Below are positions 1 to 8,001 of a stretch of DNA of 64,000 nucleotides, piece after piece (positions within the stretch are counted from its first letter, which is position 1; every line of letters starts with the position of its first letter). The position numbers and the translations under genes are program-made. A model generated the notes under the pieces. The model had not been told where the DNA came from. It searched no databases and saw only the letters and a program-made list of their open reading frames with translations. Source of the DNA: Armatimonadota bacterium (GTDB lineage Bacteria > Armatimonadota > Fervidibacteria > Fervidibacterales > Thermosaccharophagaceae); contig JANXAS010000007.1 in the NCBI GenBank assembly GCA_025062195.1, positions 1-64,000 of the forward strand, read 5' to 3'.

Positions 1-1680
1 ATGCTTGTAAACCCTCATTTGCTTGCTTCTGACATCAATCACTTCAACTCGCTCAGTGCATGAGAAACAAGGGTCAATGCTCCCAATGATTATCGGTATA
101 TCGGCAATGCTCGCATTGATAAAAGGCTCGCTTGGCAATCCACCATTTGTGTTCTTGAACATGACAGGCAGCGCATGAACATTCATGTATGAAGGCGCAC
201 GGACACGCCAACGATGCGGTCTATTTTCAGCGCTCGTTATGACATAGTGGATACACTCACCTCGTGGCGCTTCAACAACCGATATGCCCTCAAGACCATC
301 AGGCACTTCCTCAGTTATGTTAAGGACTATTTCACCTTCAGGCATATCCTTAAGCGCCTTTATACCCTCCCTGACAAGCCTTATTGAGTCAATTATCTCC
401 TCAAGGCGAACGAGGGTCCTTGACCATATGTCGCATTCATTGTGCACCTTCTTTTCTGGCACAAGTTCATCATATGCTGCATACGGGTGATCAACGCGAG
501 CATCAATTGCAATCCCAGAACCACGCGCAGTTGGACCAACAACACACATCACCCTCGCATCTTCCGGCGAAAGATACCCAACACCACGAAGCCTTGCATG
601 TAGCATCGTGTCACCCTCAACTGCCTTTATTACCGCCACCACTTCCTTCTCAACTCGTTCCATAACTTCAAGGATACCCTCGTGCTTTTCACTCGTAATA
701 TCTCGCCTCACGCCGCCAACGATGTTCATGCCATATGTTTTCCGATTGCCCGTGATATATTCGGCAAGCCACATCACTGGCTCCCTTATGCGCCATGCCT
801 GCATTAGAATCGTATCAAAGCCGATTATGTGCCCTGCGATCCCAAGCCAAAGCAAATGACTGTGTATCCGTTCTATCTCAAGCATGATACTCCTTATAAA
901 CCTTGCGCGCCTTGGCGCTCTTATTCCGATTGCATTTTCTGTAGCTTCACAGCACACCGTGCTGTGTATAAAGCCTCATATCCCTCATATGCGTTCGGCA
1001 AGAAAGACAACTTGATTGAATGTAAGCTTGCTATCGCCGAGCTTCTCAATACCTCTGTGATTGTAAAAGCCTCGGTAATCACACCCGACTACTACCTCGC
1101 CATCAACAAATAGCCTAAAGTATGCCGGTTCCTCAAGGACGGGAAAGAACGGTCCTACTGCAACAACTGTTGCCCCTTCAGGTGGCTCCTTCATCGGGAC
1201 CTTACCACGGGTGTCTGGTTCCGGTCGGTAATCATATGGATAATCCTTGCGCAGCGGATGCAGTTCAGGTGGGAAATCGTCAGGGAGCACGAGTCTTCTT
1301 GGATCTGGATGACCTTCAAACTTGACACCAAGCAAATCCTGCTGCTCACGCTCAGCCCATTCGGCTCCGGGGATGAGTGGCGTAATTGAGGGGATGATAG
1401 GATTGTCAGGGTCTACTTCCGCTCTTACGGACAGGAACAGTTTATCAAGGTCAAGCGAGAAGAAGTGTGTCACCGTAAATTTGCCTGTGCGCCACCTGTC
1501 ATCAGTTGCGCATGTGGTCATGTAGCGTGCGCCGAGGGTGTTAAAAACATAATCGCAGGTTGACACGATGTCACTTGGGGCAACTTTTACAAACACCCTT
1601 CCATCTCTTGGCTCCCAACACTCAATCACCTTATCGCCAAGATGTTCGCGAAGTTGCCGCATCAGTTCGTAAGATGTCAT
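1..1680 (-). CDS. Group 4 [NiFe]-hydrogenase large subunit (HycE/HyfG-like, NuoC-NuoD fusion) with two predicted selenocysteines; 3' end outside window
   Basis: Catalytic large subunit of a membrane-bound energy-converting hydrogenase. Residues ~1-150 are a NuoC/30-kDa-type domain (GAEWAEREQQDLLGV, HPLRKDYPY). From ~165 it is a NuoD/HycE-type large subunit (GCDYRGFYNHRGIEKL). I checked every codon from the start to position 1. The frame contains only two stops, TGA at 985-987 and 976-978 (residues 232 and 235), and these replace the two Cys of the L1 motif (canonical ERICGICGFIHS). The second nickel motif is intact, with Cys538 and Cys541 in DPCFSC. Known of the family: these four residues bind the Ni-Fe site. 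Start chosen: ATG at 1680 behind GGGGGGAG; the track's upstream start at 1704 has no such site. It is the last gene seen in the operon and continues past the left edge. Read without Sec it would be a 231-residue fragment. Family assignment is firm; double Sec is inferred from position, frame and hairpin. Confidence 0.9.
943..975 (-). promoter_or_regulatory. Putative bacterial SECIS hairpin immediately after the second UGA
   Basis: The minus strand reads GGCTT-TATA-CACAGCAC-GGT-GTGCTGTG-AAGCT. The upper stem is 8 perfect base pairs (966-959 with 955-948) capped by a GGU loop (958-956). A lower stem of 4-5 pairs (975-971 with 943-947) is separated from it by a one-sided UAUA bulge. The loop begins 17 nt after the second UGA and 26 nt after the first. 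Known of bacterial SECIS elements: SelB binds a hairpin directly downstream of the UGA with a G-U in the apical loop and a bulged U in the stem, and in E. coli fdhF the loop is about the same distance from the UGA. The hairpin lies inside the coding frame (FIHSTVCCEA), as bacterial SECIS elements do. The 3-nt loop is small, so the closing C-G pair may open. Confidence 0.75.
976..987 (-). other. Two in-frame UGA codons at the L1 CxxC positions (putative Sec232 and Sec235)
   Basis: On the minus strand the codons read ATA TGA GGG ATA TGA GGC, giving I-U-G-I-U-G where group 4 hydrogenases have I-C-G-I/V-C-G/S. TGA also serves as the ordinary stop in neighbouring genes of the same operon (at 1741 and 6506), which argues against general reassignment of TGA. 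Cys elsewhere in this gene is encoded by TGC/TGT, including both L2 ligands. In known NiFeSe hydrogenases the Sec is the first residue of the L2 motif, so Sec at both L1 positions would be a different arrangement. Confidence 0.82.
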
Positions 1681-1740
1681 CCCACTCCCCCCTATGGATG
1701 GCATTTCATTTACATAGCCAGCTAAGAGGAAGCCAATCCA

Positions 1741-3801
1741 TCACGAGAGCAAATAAAGCAGCAAGATTGCAATTACCACCCCAGCAACCATCCAGAGCAC
1801 ATATAGCTGCGGCACCCCAGCATGAGTTGCACTGAACCACTCACATGCCTTTGCACAAACGCGAATGACAGCTTCATAGAGTCTGTCCACATCAAAGAGA
1901 ATGCTCAATTTCGTGAGCCATGGAGCTTTCGGCTTCGGCAGTGTTGGATAAAGCGTGGTTATGCGCTTTTGACCGATTCTAAAGGACATGAATCTTTGGA
2001 ATGGGAGGTAAAACCTACTTGAGCGATAACGCAGCTCCTCATATGAATGCGGTTCGCCACATGCCCACGGCAACGCGACCCTGACCGAGGTTCCCGAAAG
2101 CTTATAGAGAGCATATGGAATAAGCATGCACATCAAAAGCGCTAATACGAAAATGAGCGGCGAGAATGCACCGGAGATACCCTCGCCAACACATATCCCG
2201 ATTGATAGTGGTAAATCTGGGAAGAGCGCATTTATTGGTGTGACAAACTCTGGGCGCATCGCCTCAACAGCGCGATGGACGATAAGCACGACTTGCCCCG
2301 GAAAGAGACCCAAAACGACGCACATGATTGCAAGCACAACCTGAGGAATAGTCATAGTCCAATCAACCTCGCTTAGCTTCCCTTCAATCTGGCTTACAAG
2401 CTTTGATGGTAACCCAATGAAGATTGCACCCATGAACTTGGCGAACATGGCAAGTGTGATAACGGAGATGAATATGGCAGCAACACTGAATGCAAGATAC
2501 ACTGGGGCTTGCAATCCACTCATGATGGATGCGTGATAAATCATCCACTTGCTCACAAATCCATTAAGCGGTGGTATGCCTGATATAGCGAGTGAAGCGA
2601 TGAGCGCAGTCAAAGCAGTCGTTGGCATAAAGCGCCATAAACCACCGAGCAAGTTCATATCGCGCTTTCCGGAGCGAATTAACACCGAGCCAGCATTCAG
2701 GAAGAGCAAACCTTTCATGCACGCATGGTTAAACACATGATACAAGCCAGCAATGAACCCCAGGGTGCTTATTGCTGGAGAGATGCGAAGGAAGCCTATG
2801 CCAACACCGATACCAACGCATATATAACCTATCTGCGACATGCTGCTGAATGCCAAAAGGCGCTTTGAATCGTTTTGGAATAGACCAGCTGTAGAACACA
2901 CAACAAGGGTCAACGCACCAAAGAAAGCAATGATTAACCCCCATATGCTTAGGTGCGGCGAGGACGGCATCATCCAAACGAAGGTGCGCAGCATACCGTA
3001 GATGCCCATCTTTATCATCACACCGGAGAGCAGCGATGAGATTGCCGAGGGCGCAGCTGGGTGGGCATCCGGCAACCAATCGCCGAATGGGAAAAGGGCT
3101 GCCTTTGTAGCGAAGCCAACAAACAACATTAGCAATACGATATGAAGCAGTCTCGGGCGCTCTGACGAGAGGATGTCCATGCCGACCTTAAGCGAATCAA
3201 AGCTTAACGCCTTGCACCAAAGCCAAATGATGATGACACCGGTGACAATGCAAGTTGTGCCAACATGAGTCATCACGAAATACTTCAAGCCGGCACGCAA
3301 AACGGTTGGATCACGCTTCTCAAAGACGACGAGCACATAAGATGCAAGCGTCATCACTTCCCAGAAGACGAGGAAATAAAACATGTCCCAAGTCACAACA
3401 ACGCCGACCATGCCCGCAAGGAAAAACATCAGGAATGGGTAGTAACGAATTAGATGCTCATCACTATAACGCTCGTGTGTGATGTAACCGACAGAATACA
3501 ATGCGACACACATGCCGAGCAAACCGATTATGATCAAGAAAAGCGAAGACAGCGCATCAACGCGTATCTGAAACGATGCATTCAAGATCGGCAGGGTAAG
3601 GTAAGAGCGCCCAGCCTCAACTGTAAGGGCATATAAAGTGTTAGCAGCGAGCGCTATGCATAGTCCCGAACCCAAAAACGCGAACACAAACCCCATCCAT
3701 GCTGTCAAACGGCGCATCGAGGAAGTTACTGCCGTCAAAAACGCACCGATGAGGAAAATGCCGAGGAGGGTGAAGACCATGATTTCCTGAGAAAGTTGCA
3801 T
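1741..3801 (-). CDS. HyfB/NuoL-like antiporter-type membrane subunit of the hydrogenase complex
   Basis: Proton- or sodium-translocating antiporter-like subunit in the inner membrane; at 686 residues it matches HyfB-size proteins. It is a polytopic protein with the family's charged residues in membrane segments: Glu148 in FWEVM, Lys233 in ATKAALFPFGDWLPDAHPAAPS, and further His/Lys in later helices. The C-terminal third (after ~500) carries HyfB-type extra helices and a soluble loop. Ends in TGA 60 bp before the large subunit. Start: ATG at 3801 sits 10 nt after GGGAGGGGG; a second ATG at 3780 has AGGA at better spacing and would remove 7 residues, so the start is uncertain. Paired with the next gene upstream as the second antiporter-like subunit. 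Confidence 0.9.
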   Translation of the reverse strand: MQLSQEIMVFTLLGIFLIGAFLTAVTSSMRRLTAWMGFVFAFLGSGLCIALAANTLYALTVEAGRSYLTLPILNASFQIRVDALSSLFLIIIGLLGMCVALYSVGYITHERYSDEHLIRYYPFLMFFLAGMVGVVVTWDMFYFLVFWEVMTLASYVLVVFEKRDPTVLRAGLKYFVMTHVGTTCIVTGVIIIWLWCKALSFDSLKVGMDILSSERPRLLHIVLLMLFVGFATKAALFPFGDWLPDAHPAAPSAISSLLSGVMIKMGIYGMLRTFVWMMPSSPHLSIWGLIIAFFGALTLVVCSTAGLFQNDSKRLLAFSSMSQIGYICVGIGVGIGFLRISPAISTLGFIAGLYHVFNHACMKGLLFLNAGSVLIRSGKRDMNLLGGLWRFMPTTALTALIASLAISGIPPLNGFVSKWMIYHASIMSGLQAPVYLAFSVAAIFISVITLAMFAKFMGAIFIGLPSKLVSQIEGKLSEVDWTMTIPQVVLAIMCVVLGLFPGQVVLIVHRAVEAMRPEFVTPINALFPDLPLSIGICVGEGISGAFSPLIFVLALLMCMLIPYALYKLSGTSVRVALPWACGEPHSYEELRYRSSRFYLPFQRFMSFRIGQKRITTLYPTLPKPKAPWLTKLSILFDVDRLYEAVIRVCAKACEWFSATHAGVPQLYVLWMVAGVVIAILLLYLLS

Positions 3802-3882
3802 AACTTACTTGCCCCCTCCCTTTCAACCTGCGTGATTTGTTTCCGCCATCTTCGCAGGAGACGCCAAAAGTTTCAACGGCAT

Positions 3883-5415
3883 TTAAAGAACCGAGCAAGT
3901 CCCGCCAACGCAGAGCCCAACAGCAGTTGCAGCCATTTGCACAGCAAAAGGTGTTGAAGCGAAGCAAAGCAGTATAAGGATGATAATCGCAGCGTTAATA
4001 GCAAGCGGTGTCCTGCTGGCAGCGCGAACAGGCTCGGATGGTTCTCCAGCAAATACCTTATGAGCCACCCATATGAACCATGCAAACCGTATGATGGCGT
4101 CAATCAACCCAACGATGACGAAGAATATACCCCACCTGCCGAGCGTTATTGCTCCGGCAACAAAATAGAGCTTGCTCCAGAAGCCAGCAAATGGTGGCAA
4201 ACCGGAGATTGTGAGCGCACCGATGAGGAAGCCTATTGCAACAAGCGGCATCTTTGAGCCGGCGCCACTGAGCTGGCTTATTTGTCTTGTGCCAGTGGCA
4301 TACGCCAGTGCGCCAACGGAAAGGAAGAGCAAACCTTTTCCTACGCCGTGAGCGATAATGTGCACCAATCCGCTTTGATAACATATTGAACAGCCGAGAG
4401 AACCACATGCCCATTCCATTAAGACGTGGGCAAGGTGAACTATTGTTGAGAAGGCGAGCAAGCGTTTAAGGTCATCCTGATAGAAGAACATGTAACACCC
4501 GATGACGATCGTAATGATTGAAAGGGCAGCCATAAGAATGCCAGCAGTATCAATCGCCGATGGATGGAGAGCCTTCAGGAATGGACGAATTGTAAGGACT
4601 GCCCTTGCGGGCAGATATATGCCGGCTTTAACCATAGAAGCAGCGTGCAAATATGCACTAACTGGAGTTGGTGCAACCATCGCGTCGGGAAGCCATGTGT
4701 AAAATGGGAACTGAGCAGCCTTTGCCCAAGCCCCTATGAACATCAATACAATCAAAATGGCTTGCATGGTTGGCTTAAGTTGCCTTATAGCATCAAATTC
4801 AAACGACCTCGTAGAAGCAAACAGCAAAACAACAGCAGTCATCAGGAACAGCCCACCAACATGGGTCATCAAAAGCGCTTTATACCCAGCATTCACAGCC
4901 TTTGGGTCATCGTAGTCAAACGAGATGAGCGCCCATGAGCAAAGGGTGGTCAATTCCCAGAAGATGAAGAGTTGGAAGAATGTTGAGGAGATGGCAACAC
5001 CAGCCATTGAGGCGATGAAAAGGAGCATCCAACAAAAATAGCGCGAAGCGCCCTTAGTCACGGGATGCTCCCTGTTGGAAGAGCTGATGTAGTCGGTTGA
5101 ATAAAACACGACGAGGAATCCAATTACGACGATGAGCGAGAGCATGATGCTTGTGAGCGGGTCAATGATGAAACCGAACAAGTTAACTCTTGTCCCAACG
5201 ACTTTGCTTATCCAAGCCAACCCACCTAAATTGATAATATGTTCCTCAAAGCCATAATTGCCAATCAGCCATAAACCGATGCCAGCTGTGGCGAGCGATA
5301 CGAGCGTGGCAACGAACCGAGCAGCTCTATCAGGCAAAAGTCCACAAACGATCCCGCCGATGCCGGGAACGGCAATTAACAATATACACCAACTTACCAT
5401 TTCTTCCATTTCCAT
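3883..5415 (-). CDS. Second antiporter-like (NuoL/NuoN/HyfF-type) membrane subunit
   Basis: A 510-residue polytopic membrane protein of the proton-conducting (Proton_antipo_M) family. Conserved features are Glu154 in FWELTTLCSW, Lys232 in AWAKAAQFPFYTWLPDAMVAPTPVSA, and the helix HAASMVKAGIYL. Such subunits couple electron transfer in group 4 hydrogenases and complex I to ion translocation. Start chosen at ATG 5415 (MEMEEMVSW), 5-6 nt behind AAGGTGG; the track start at 5448 would overlap the upstream WD40 gene, which ends at 5426. An 81-bp gap separates it from the HyfB-like gene. Sequence alone does not say whether it is closer to NuoL, NuoN or HyfF. Confidence 0.88.
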   Translation of the reverse strand: MEMEEMVSWCILLIAVPGIGGIVCGLLPDRAARFVATLVSLATAGIGLWLIGNYGFEEHIINLGGLAWISKVVGTRVNLFGFIIDPLTSIMLSLIVVIGFLVVFYSTDYISSSNREHPVTKGASRYFCWMLLFIASMAGVAISSTFFQLFIFWELTTLCSWALISFDYDDPKAVNAGYKALLMTHVGGLFLMTAVVLLFASTRSFEFDAIRQLKPTMQAILIVLMFIGAWAKAAQFPFYTWLPDAMVAPTPVSAYLHAASMVKAGIYLPARAVLTIRPFLKALHPSAIDTAGILMAALSIITIVIGCYMFFYQDDLKRLLAFSTIVHLAHVLMEWACGSLGCSICYQSGLVHIIAHGVGKGLLFLSVGALAYATGTRQISQLSGAGSKMPLVAIGFLIGALTISGLPPFAGFWSKLYFVAGAITLGRWGIFFVIVGLIDAIIRFAWFIWVAHKVFAGEPSEPVRAASRTPLAINAAIIILILLCFASTPFAVQMAATAVGLCVGGTCSVL

Positions 5416-5425
5416 CACACCCACC

Positions 5426-6505
5426 TTATCGTGACTTTTGTTGCTCAACCTTCCAAAGGATTATCATGCCATTGGCACCTGCAGTTGCAAGCAATGCCCC
5501 ATTAGGAGCAAACGCAACGGATGTGACCGAGTCCTCATGTCCCCCAATCTGGTGGACAATACTCCACCTAATCGTATCTATGATCGTGATGCCGTTGCGA
5601 GTGCCAACCGCAAGTAACGAACCGTTAGGAGAGTGTGAAAGTGAACTTGCCCATGTTGCCCTGATCAAAGCCTTGGCACTCCAATTGGGAAACGCAAAAG
5701 CGTGCACTCCATCAACCGTAGCGATTACAAGCAGCTTGCGCTCGCCCAAAAAGCAAATGCTGTTCACCCTCAACCCTATTTGCAACTTGCGCACTACCTT
5801 CACATCGTTCACATCCCAAACTGTCACAAATTGCCTTCCACCAACCGCTATAAGTTTGTTGCTCCCCATGAAGGTGACACTGAACGCATCACCGCTAAAC
5901 CTGCAAAGCAGCTTTCCAGTCCTCGTCTCCCAAAGGCGAGTGTCACCGGGCATGTTGCAACAACCTTCATAGGCAATCGCGAGCAACTGCCCATCCGGCG
6001 AAAATGATATTTGCCTTATCTCACCGCCATGTCCCCTTATGTTTGCAACTTCCTTACCAGTCGCTGACTCGTAAACCCTTACAACCTGATCGGCACCAGC
6101 ACACGCAAGCAACTTTGCATCGTTTGAGAAAGCACCAACGCTTATAAACCTCTTGGCGCACCTTAATCTTTTCAAGCGCCTATGCATCGCCACATCCCAA
6201 ACACACACTTCACCACTTTTATAGAGCGCCATCAGCGCTTTCCCATCGCCTGAGAAGCGAAGGGCGATTATGGGTGCCGAACTAATTTGAAACGATGCCA
6301 CTCTTTTCAGGGTTAAAACTTGCCCCCTGTAACCCTTGGGAGCTTGTGCAGTCGCCACAGCGATGGACAAACCACCAAACTGTTGTCCCTCAAACTGCAG
6401 CACAAGATGTATAAATGCGGCACAGATGAACAGCCGTCCTCTCACCACAAACTTCAGCCAAGCTGCATCTATAGGCTGCCTGTTGAAGGAATACCATCCG
6501 GGCAT
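5426..6505 (-). CDS. Secreted WD40-repeat beta-propeller protein in the hydrogenase operon
   Basis: A 359-residue protein with a basic N-terminus and hydrophobic stretch (~26-40, RGRLFICAAFIHLVLQF), likely a signal peptide or anchor, followed by about six or seven WD-type blades (e.g. SFSPDGQLLAIAYEG, VAFAPNGALLATAGANGMIILWK; several end in VWD, LWE or LWK). WD40 propellers are scaffolds without their own chemistry. The start ATG directly follows the stop TGA of the maturation-protease gene, and the stop is 10 bp before the next membrane subunit, so it is co-transcribed and probably translationally coupled. I know of no WD40 subunit in standard Hyc/Hyf/Mbh complexes. It may be an external assembly or docking factor, but that is inference. 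Confidence 0.85.
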   Translation of the reverse strand: MPGWYSFNRQPIDAAWLKFVVRGRLFICAAFIHLVLQFEGQQFGGLSIAVATAQAPKGYRGQVLTLKRVASFQISSAPIIALRFSGDGKALMALYKSGEVCVWDVAMHRRLKRLRCAKRFISVGAFSNDAKLLACAGADQVVRVYESATGKEVANIRGHGGEIRQISFSPDGQLLAIAYEGCCNMPGDTRLWETRTGKLLCRFSGDAFSVTFMGSNKLIAVGGRQFVTVWDVNDVKVVRKLQIGLRVNSICFLGERKLLVIATVDGVHAFAFPNWSAKALIRATWASSLSHSPNGSLLAVGTRNGITIIDTIRWSIVHQIGGHEDSVTSVAFAPNGALLATAGANGMIILWKVEQQKSR

Positions 6506-7000
6506 TCAAGCTCGCACCCTCACAGTTGGATAAGCAGAACAGATTAGCTCAACGATTGCTTCAGCAGCCACTTGAACCTCATCACTCATTGGCGCCCCAA
6601 GTTCCGTCCCCTTTACCTGTATACCAATTAGAAACACTTCGGCACCGGTCTCCCGGCGCAGGTAATCGGAAAGCAGTTTCAATGGCATGCCGTGCGTTGA
6701 CACGGCGAGGGACGATGACAATTCCTCAGCACTCATTATGATGATTGAACCAACATCGGCTCCAACATTAACGGCGTCAACTAATACGATGCATTCCGGT
6801 TTATACTCACGCAAAAGTCCGGCATAATTTTCCGGCACATCGCCAGCCTCTATCACAAGCGCATTCTCAACGCTATGAAGACGGCGAGCTATATAGCATC
6901 CGACTGCGTCATCGCCGCGCATCTCATTACCGATGCCAATTATAGCCACCCTTCCCCTCAATGCCTGACGGAACAACTCAATTTGCCCCTTGCCGGACAT
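6506..7000 (-). CDS. HycI/HyaD-type hydrogenase maturation protease
   Basis: Endopeptidase of the M52 family that clips the C-terminal tail of the [NiFe] large subunit after nickel insertion; cytoplasmic. Visible motifs: GIGNEMRGDDAVG (Ni-sensing Glu/Asp region) near residue 22-34, IVLVDAVNVG (second conserved Asp), and STHGMPLKLL (conserved His). Length is 164 residues with ATG at 7000, close to E. coli HycI. The start was chosen because AAGGGTGA lies 8 nt upstream and it leaves a 43-bp gap; the track start at 7075 would overlap the reductase gene. Its presence implies that the large subunit in this operon carries a real nickel site that must be processed, which supports reading through the two UGAs there. 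Confidence 0.92.
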   Translation of the reverse strand: MSGKGQIELFRQALRGRVAIIGIGNEMRGDDAVGCYIARRLHSVENALVIEAGDVPENYAGLLREYKPECIVLVDAVNVGADVGSIIIMSAEELSSSLAVSTHGMPLKLLSDYLRRETGAEVFLIGIQVKGTELGAPMSDEVQVAAEAIVELICSAYPTVRVRA

Positions 7001-7043
7001 TGTAAGGTCACCCTTTGAAACTTGCACAAGCAAAGGAATGGCA

Positions 7044-7940
7044 CTAAACAGCTGGTTCTGCACACATCCATTCAAGCTCCTTCATCTCAGCCCAGGAGAA
7101 TACAGGACCGTCGGTGCAAACATACTTATGCCCGATGGCGCAATGCCCACATTTACCAACACCGCATTTCATATGCCGCTCAAGAGTTGAGATGATGTTC
7201 TCGTCTGGCACATTGCGCTTCTCAAGTTCAATGATGACAAAGTGAATCATGATTGGCGGTCCGCAAACAAAGGCAACAGTGTTTGGTGGGTCAATGGGAC
7301 TTTGCTCATCCAGTATTGGAAAGAGTGTCGTCACAACGCCGACGCGTTTTCCGAGCCTTTGCCACTCCTCATCGGCTATATCAACTGTGTCCAAGTATTC
7401 CAGATCTTCGCGCCTTTCCCATTCCTCAAGCTCGCCCTTGTAAACTCTGTCAGCGGGTGTGCGCGCACCATACAGCACTGTTATTTTTCCAAAGCGCTCA
7501 CGGTTGTCCAACATGTAATTGAGAAGTGAGCGAAGCGGTGGCAAGCCAATACCGCCACCAACAATTATCACCCGTTTACCCTCAGCGTGCTCAACTGGGA
7601 AGCCGTTGCCCAACGGAGCCCTCACACCAACATAGTCCCCCACTTTGAGCCGGTGAAGTGCATTGGTCACCCTACCAATTGCCCGCACGGTCACCTGAAT
7701 GTAGCCGGTGCGTTTCGTCCATGTTGGACTTGATGAGATGCCAAACGGTGCTTCACCGACACCGAACACCGACACCTCGGCAAACTGCCCCGGAAGATAG
7801 TCAATTGCACCGCCATCAAGCTCAAGGGTGAATGTCTTTACATCCGGCGTCTCATCCGCTACCTCAACGATGCGCGCCAGAACTGGCTCATAAAGATTTC
7901 TGCCATTCCACAGCGGTTGAAAAAACTCTTGGGATGCCAT
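7044..7940 (-). CDS. FAD/NAD(P)-binding reductase subunit (AsrB / sulfhydrogenase gamma / PyrK-like)
   Basis: Flavoprotein of the ferredoxin-NADP reductase superfamily. The N-terminal FAD domain carries PGQFAEVSV and FGISSSP; the NAD-binding domain has VIIVGGGIGLPPLRSLL and ends in FVCGPPIMIHF. A C-terminal cysteine cluster (CGVGKCGHCAIGHKYVC) should bind a [2Fe-2S] cluster as in PyrK and AsrB. Predicted role: electron exchange between NAD(P)H and the iron-sulfur chain of the hydrogenase complex. Start chosen at ATG 7940 (MASQEFF, 298 residues) behind GGGGTGAG; the track start would overlap the gene ahead. It is paired with an AsrA/HydB-like partner, as in anaerobic sulfite reductase and archaeal sulfhydrogenase operons, but no asrC or sulfhydrogenase alpha/delta gene is seen. 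Confidence 0.9.
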   Translation of the reverse strand: MASQEFFQPLWNGRNLYEPVLARIVEVADETPDVKTFTLELDGGAIDYLPGQFAEVSVFGVGEAPFGISSSPTWTKRTGYIQVTVRAIGRVTNALHRLKVGDYVGVRAPLGNGFPVEHAEGKRVIIVGGGIGLPPLRSLLNYMLDNRERFGKITVLYGARTPADRVYKGELEEWERREDLEYLDTVDIADEEWQRLGKRVGVVTTLFPILDEQSPIDPPNTVAFVCGPPIMIHFVIIELEKRNVPDENIISTLERHMKCGVGKCGHCAIGHKYVCTDGPVFSWAEMKELEWMCAEPAV

Positions 7941-8001
7941 ACCACACTCACCCCACATGCAGTTAACATAAGCTAAGACAATGGCTCGGCGCTCACCAAA
8001 C

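Noticed and set aside
1-1680. General reassignment of TGA to an amino acid in this organism
   Set aside because: TGA ends many genes here, including others in the same operon (1741, 6506) and the MEMO and tatC genes, where it overlaps the next ATG.
985-1704. Treating the ORF-track 239-residue protein as a complete gene, with the rest as a pseudogene
   Set aside because: The frame continues with clear large-subunit sequence to the window edge, the only stops are TGA at Cys positions, and a SECIS-like hairpin follows. Decay would not be so precise.
2729-3079. 116-residue minus-strand ORF
   Set aside because: It lies inside the HyfB-like gene in another frame and has no independent ribosome site or domain; it is a shadow.
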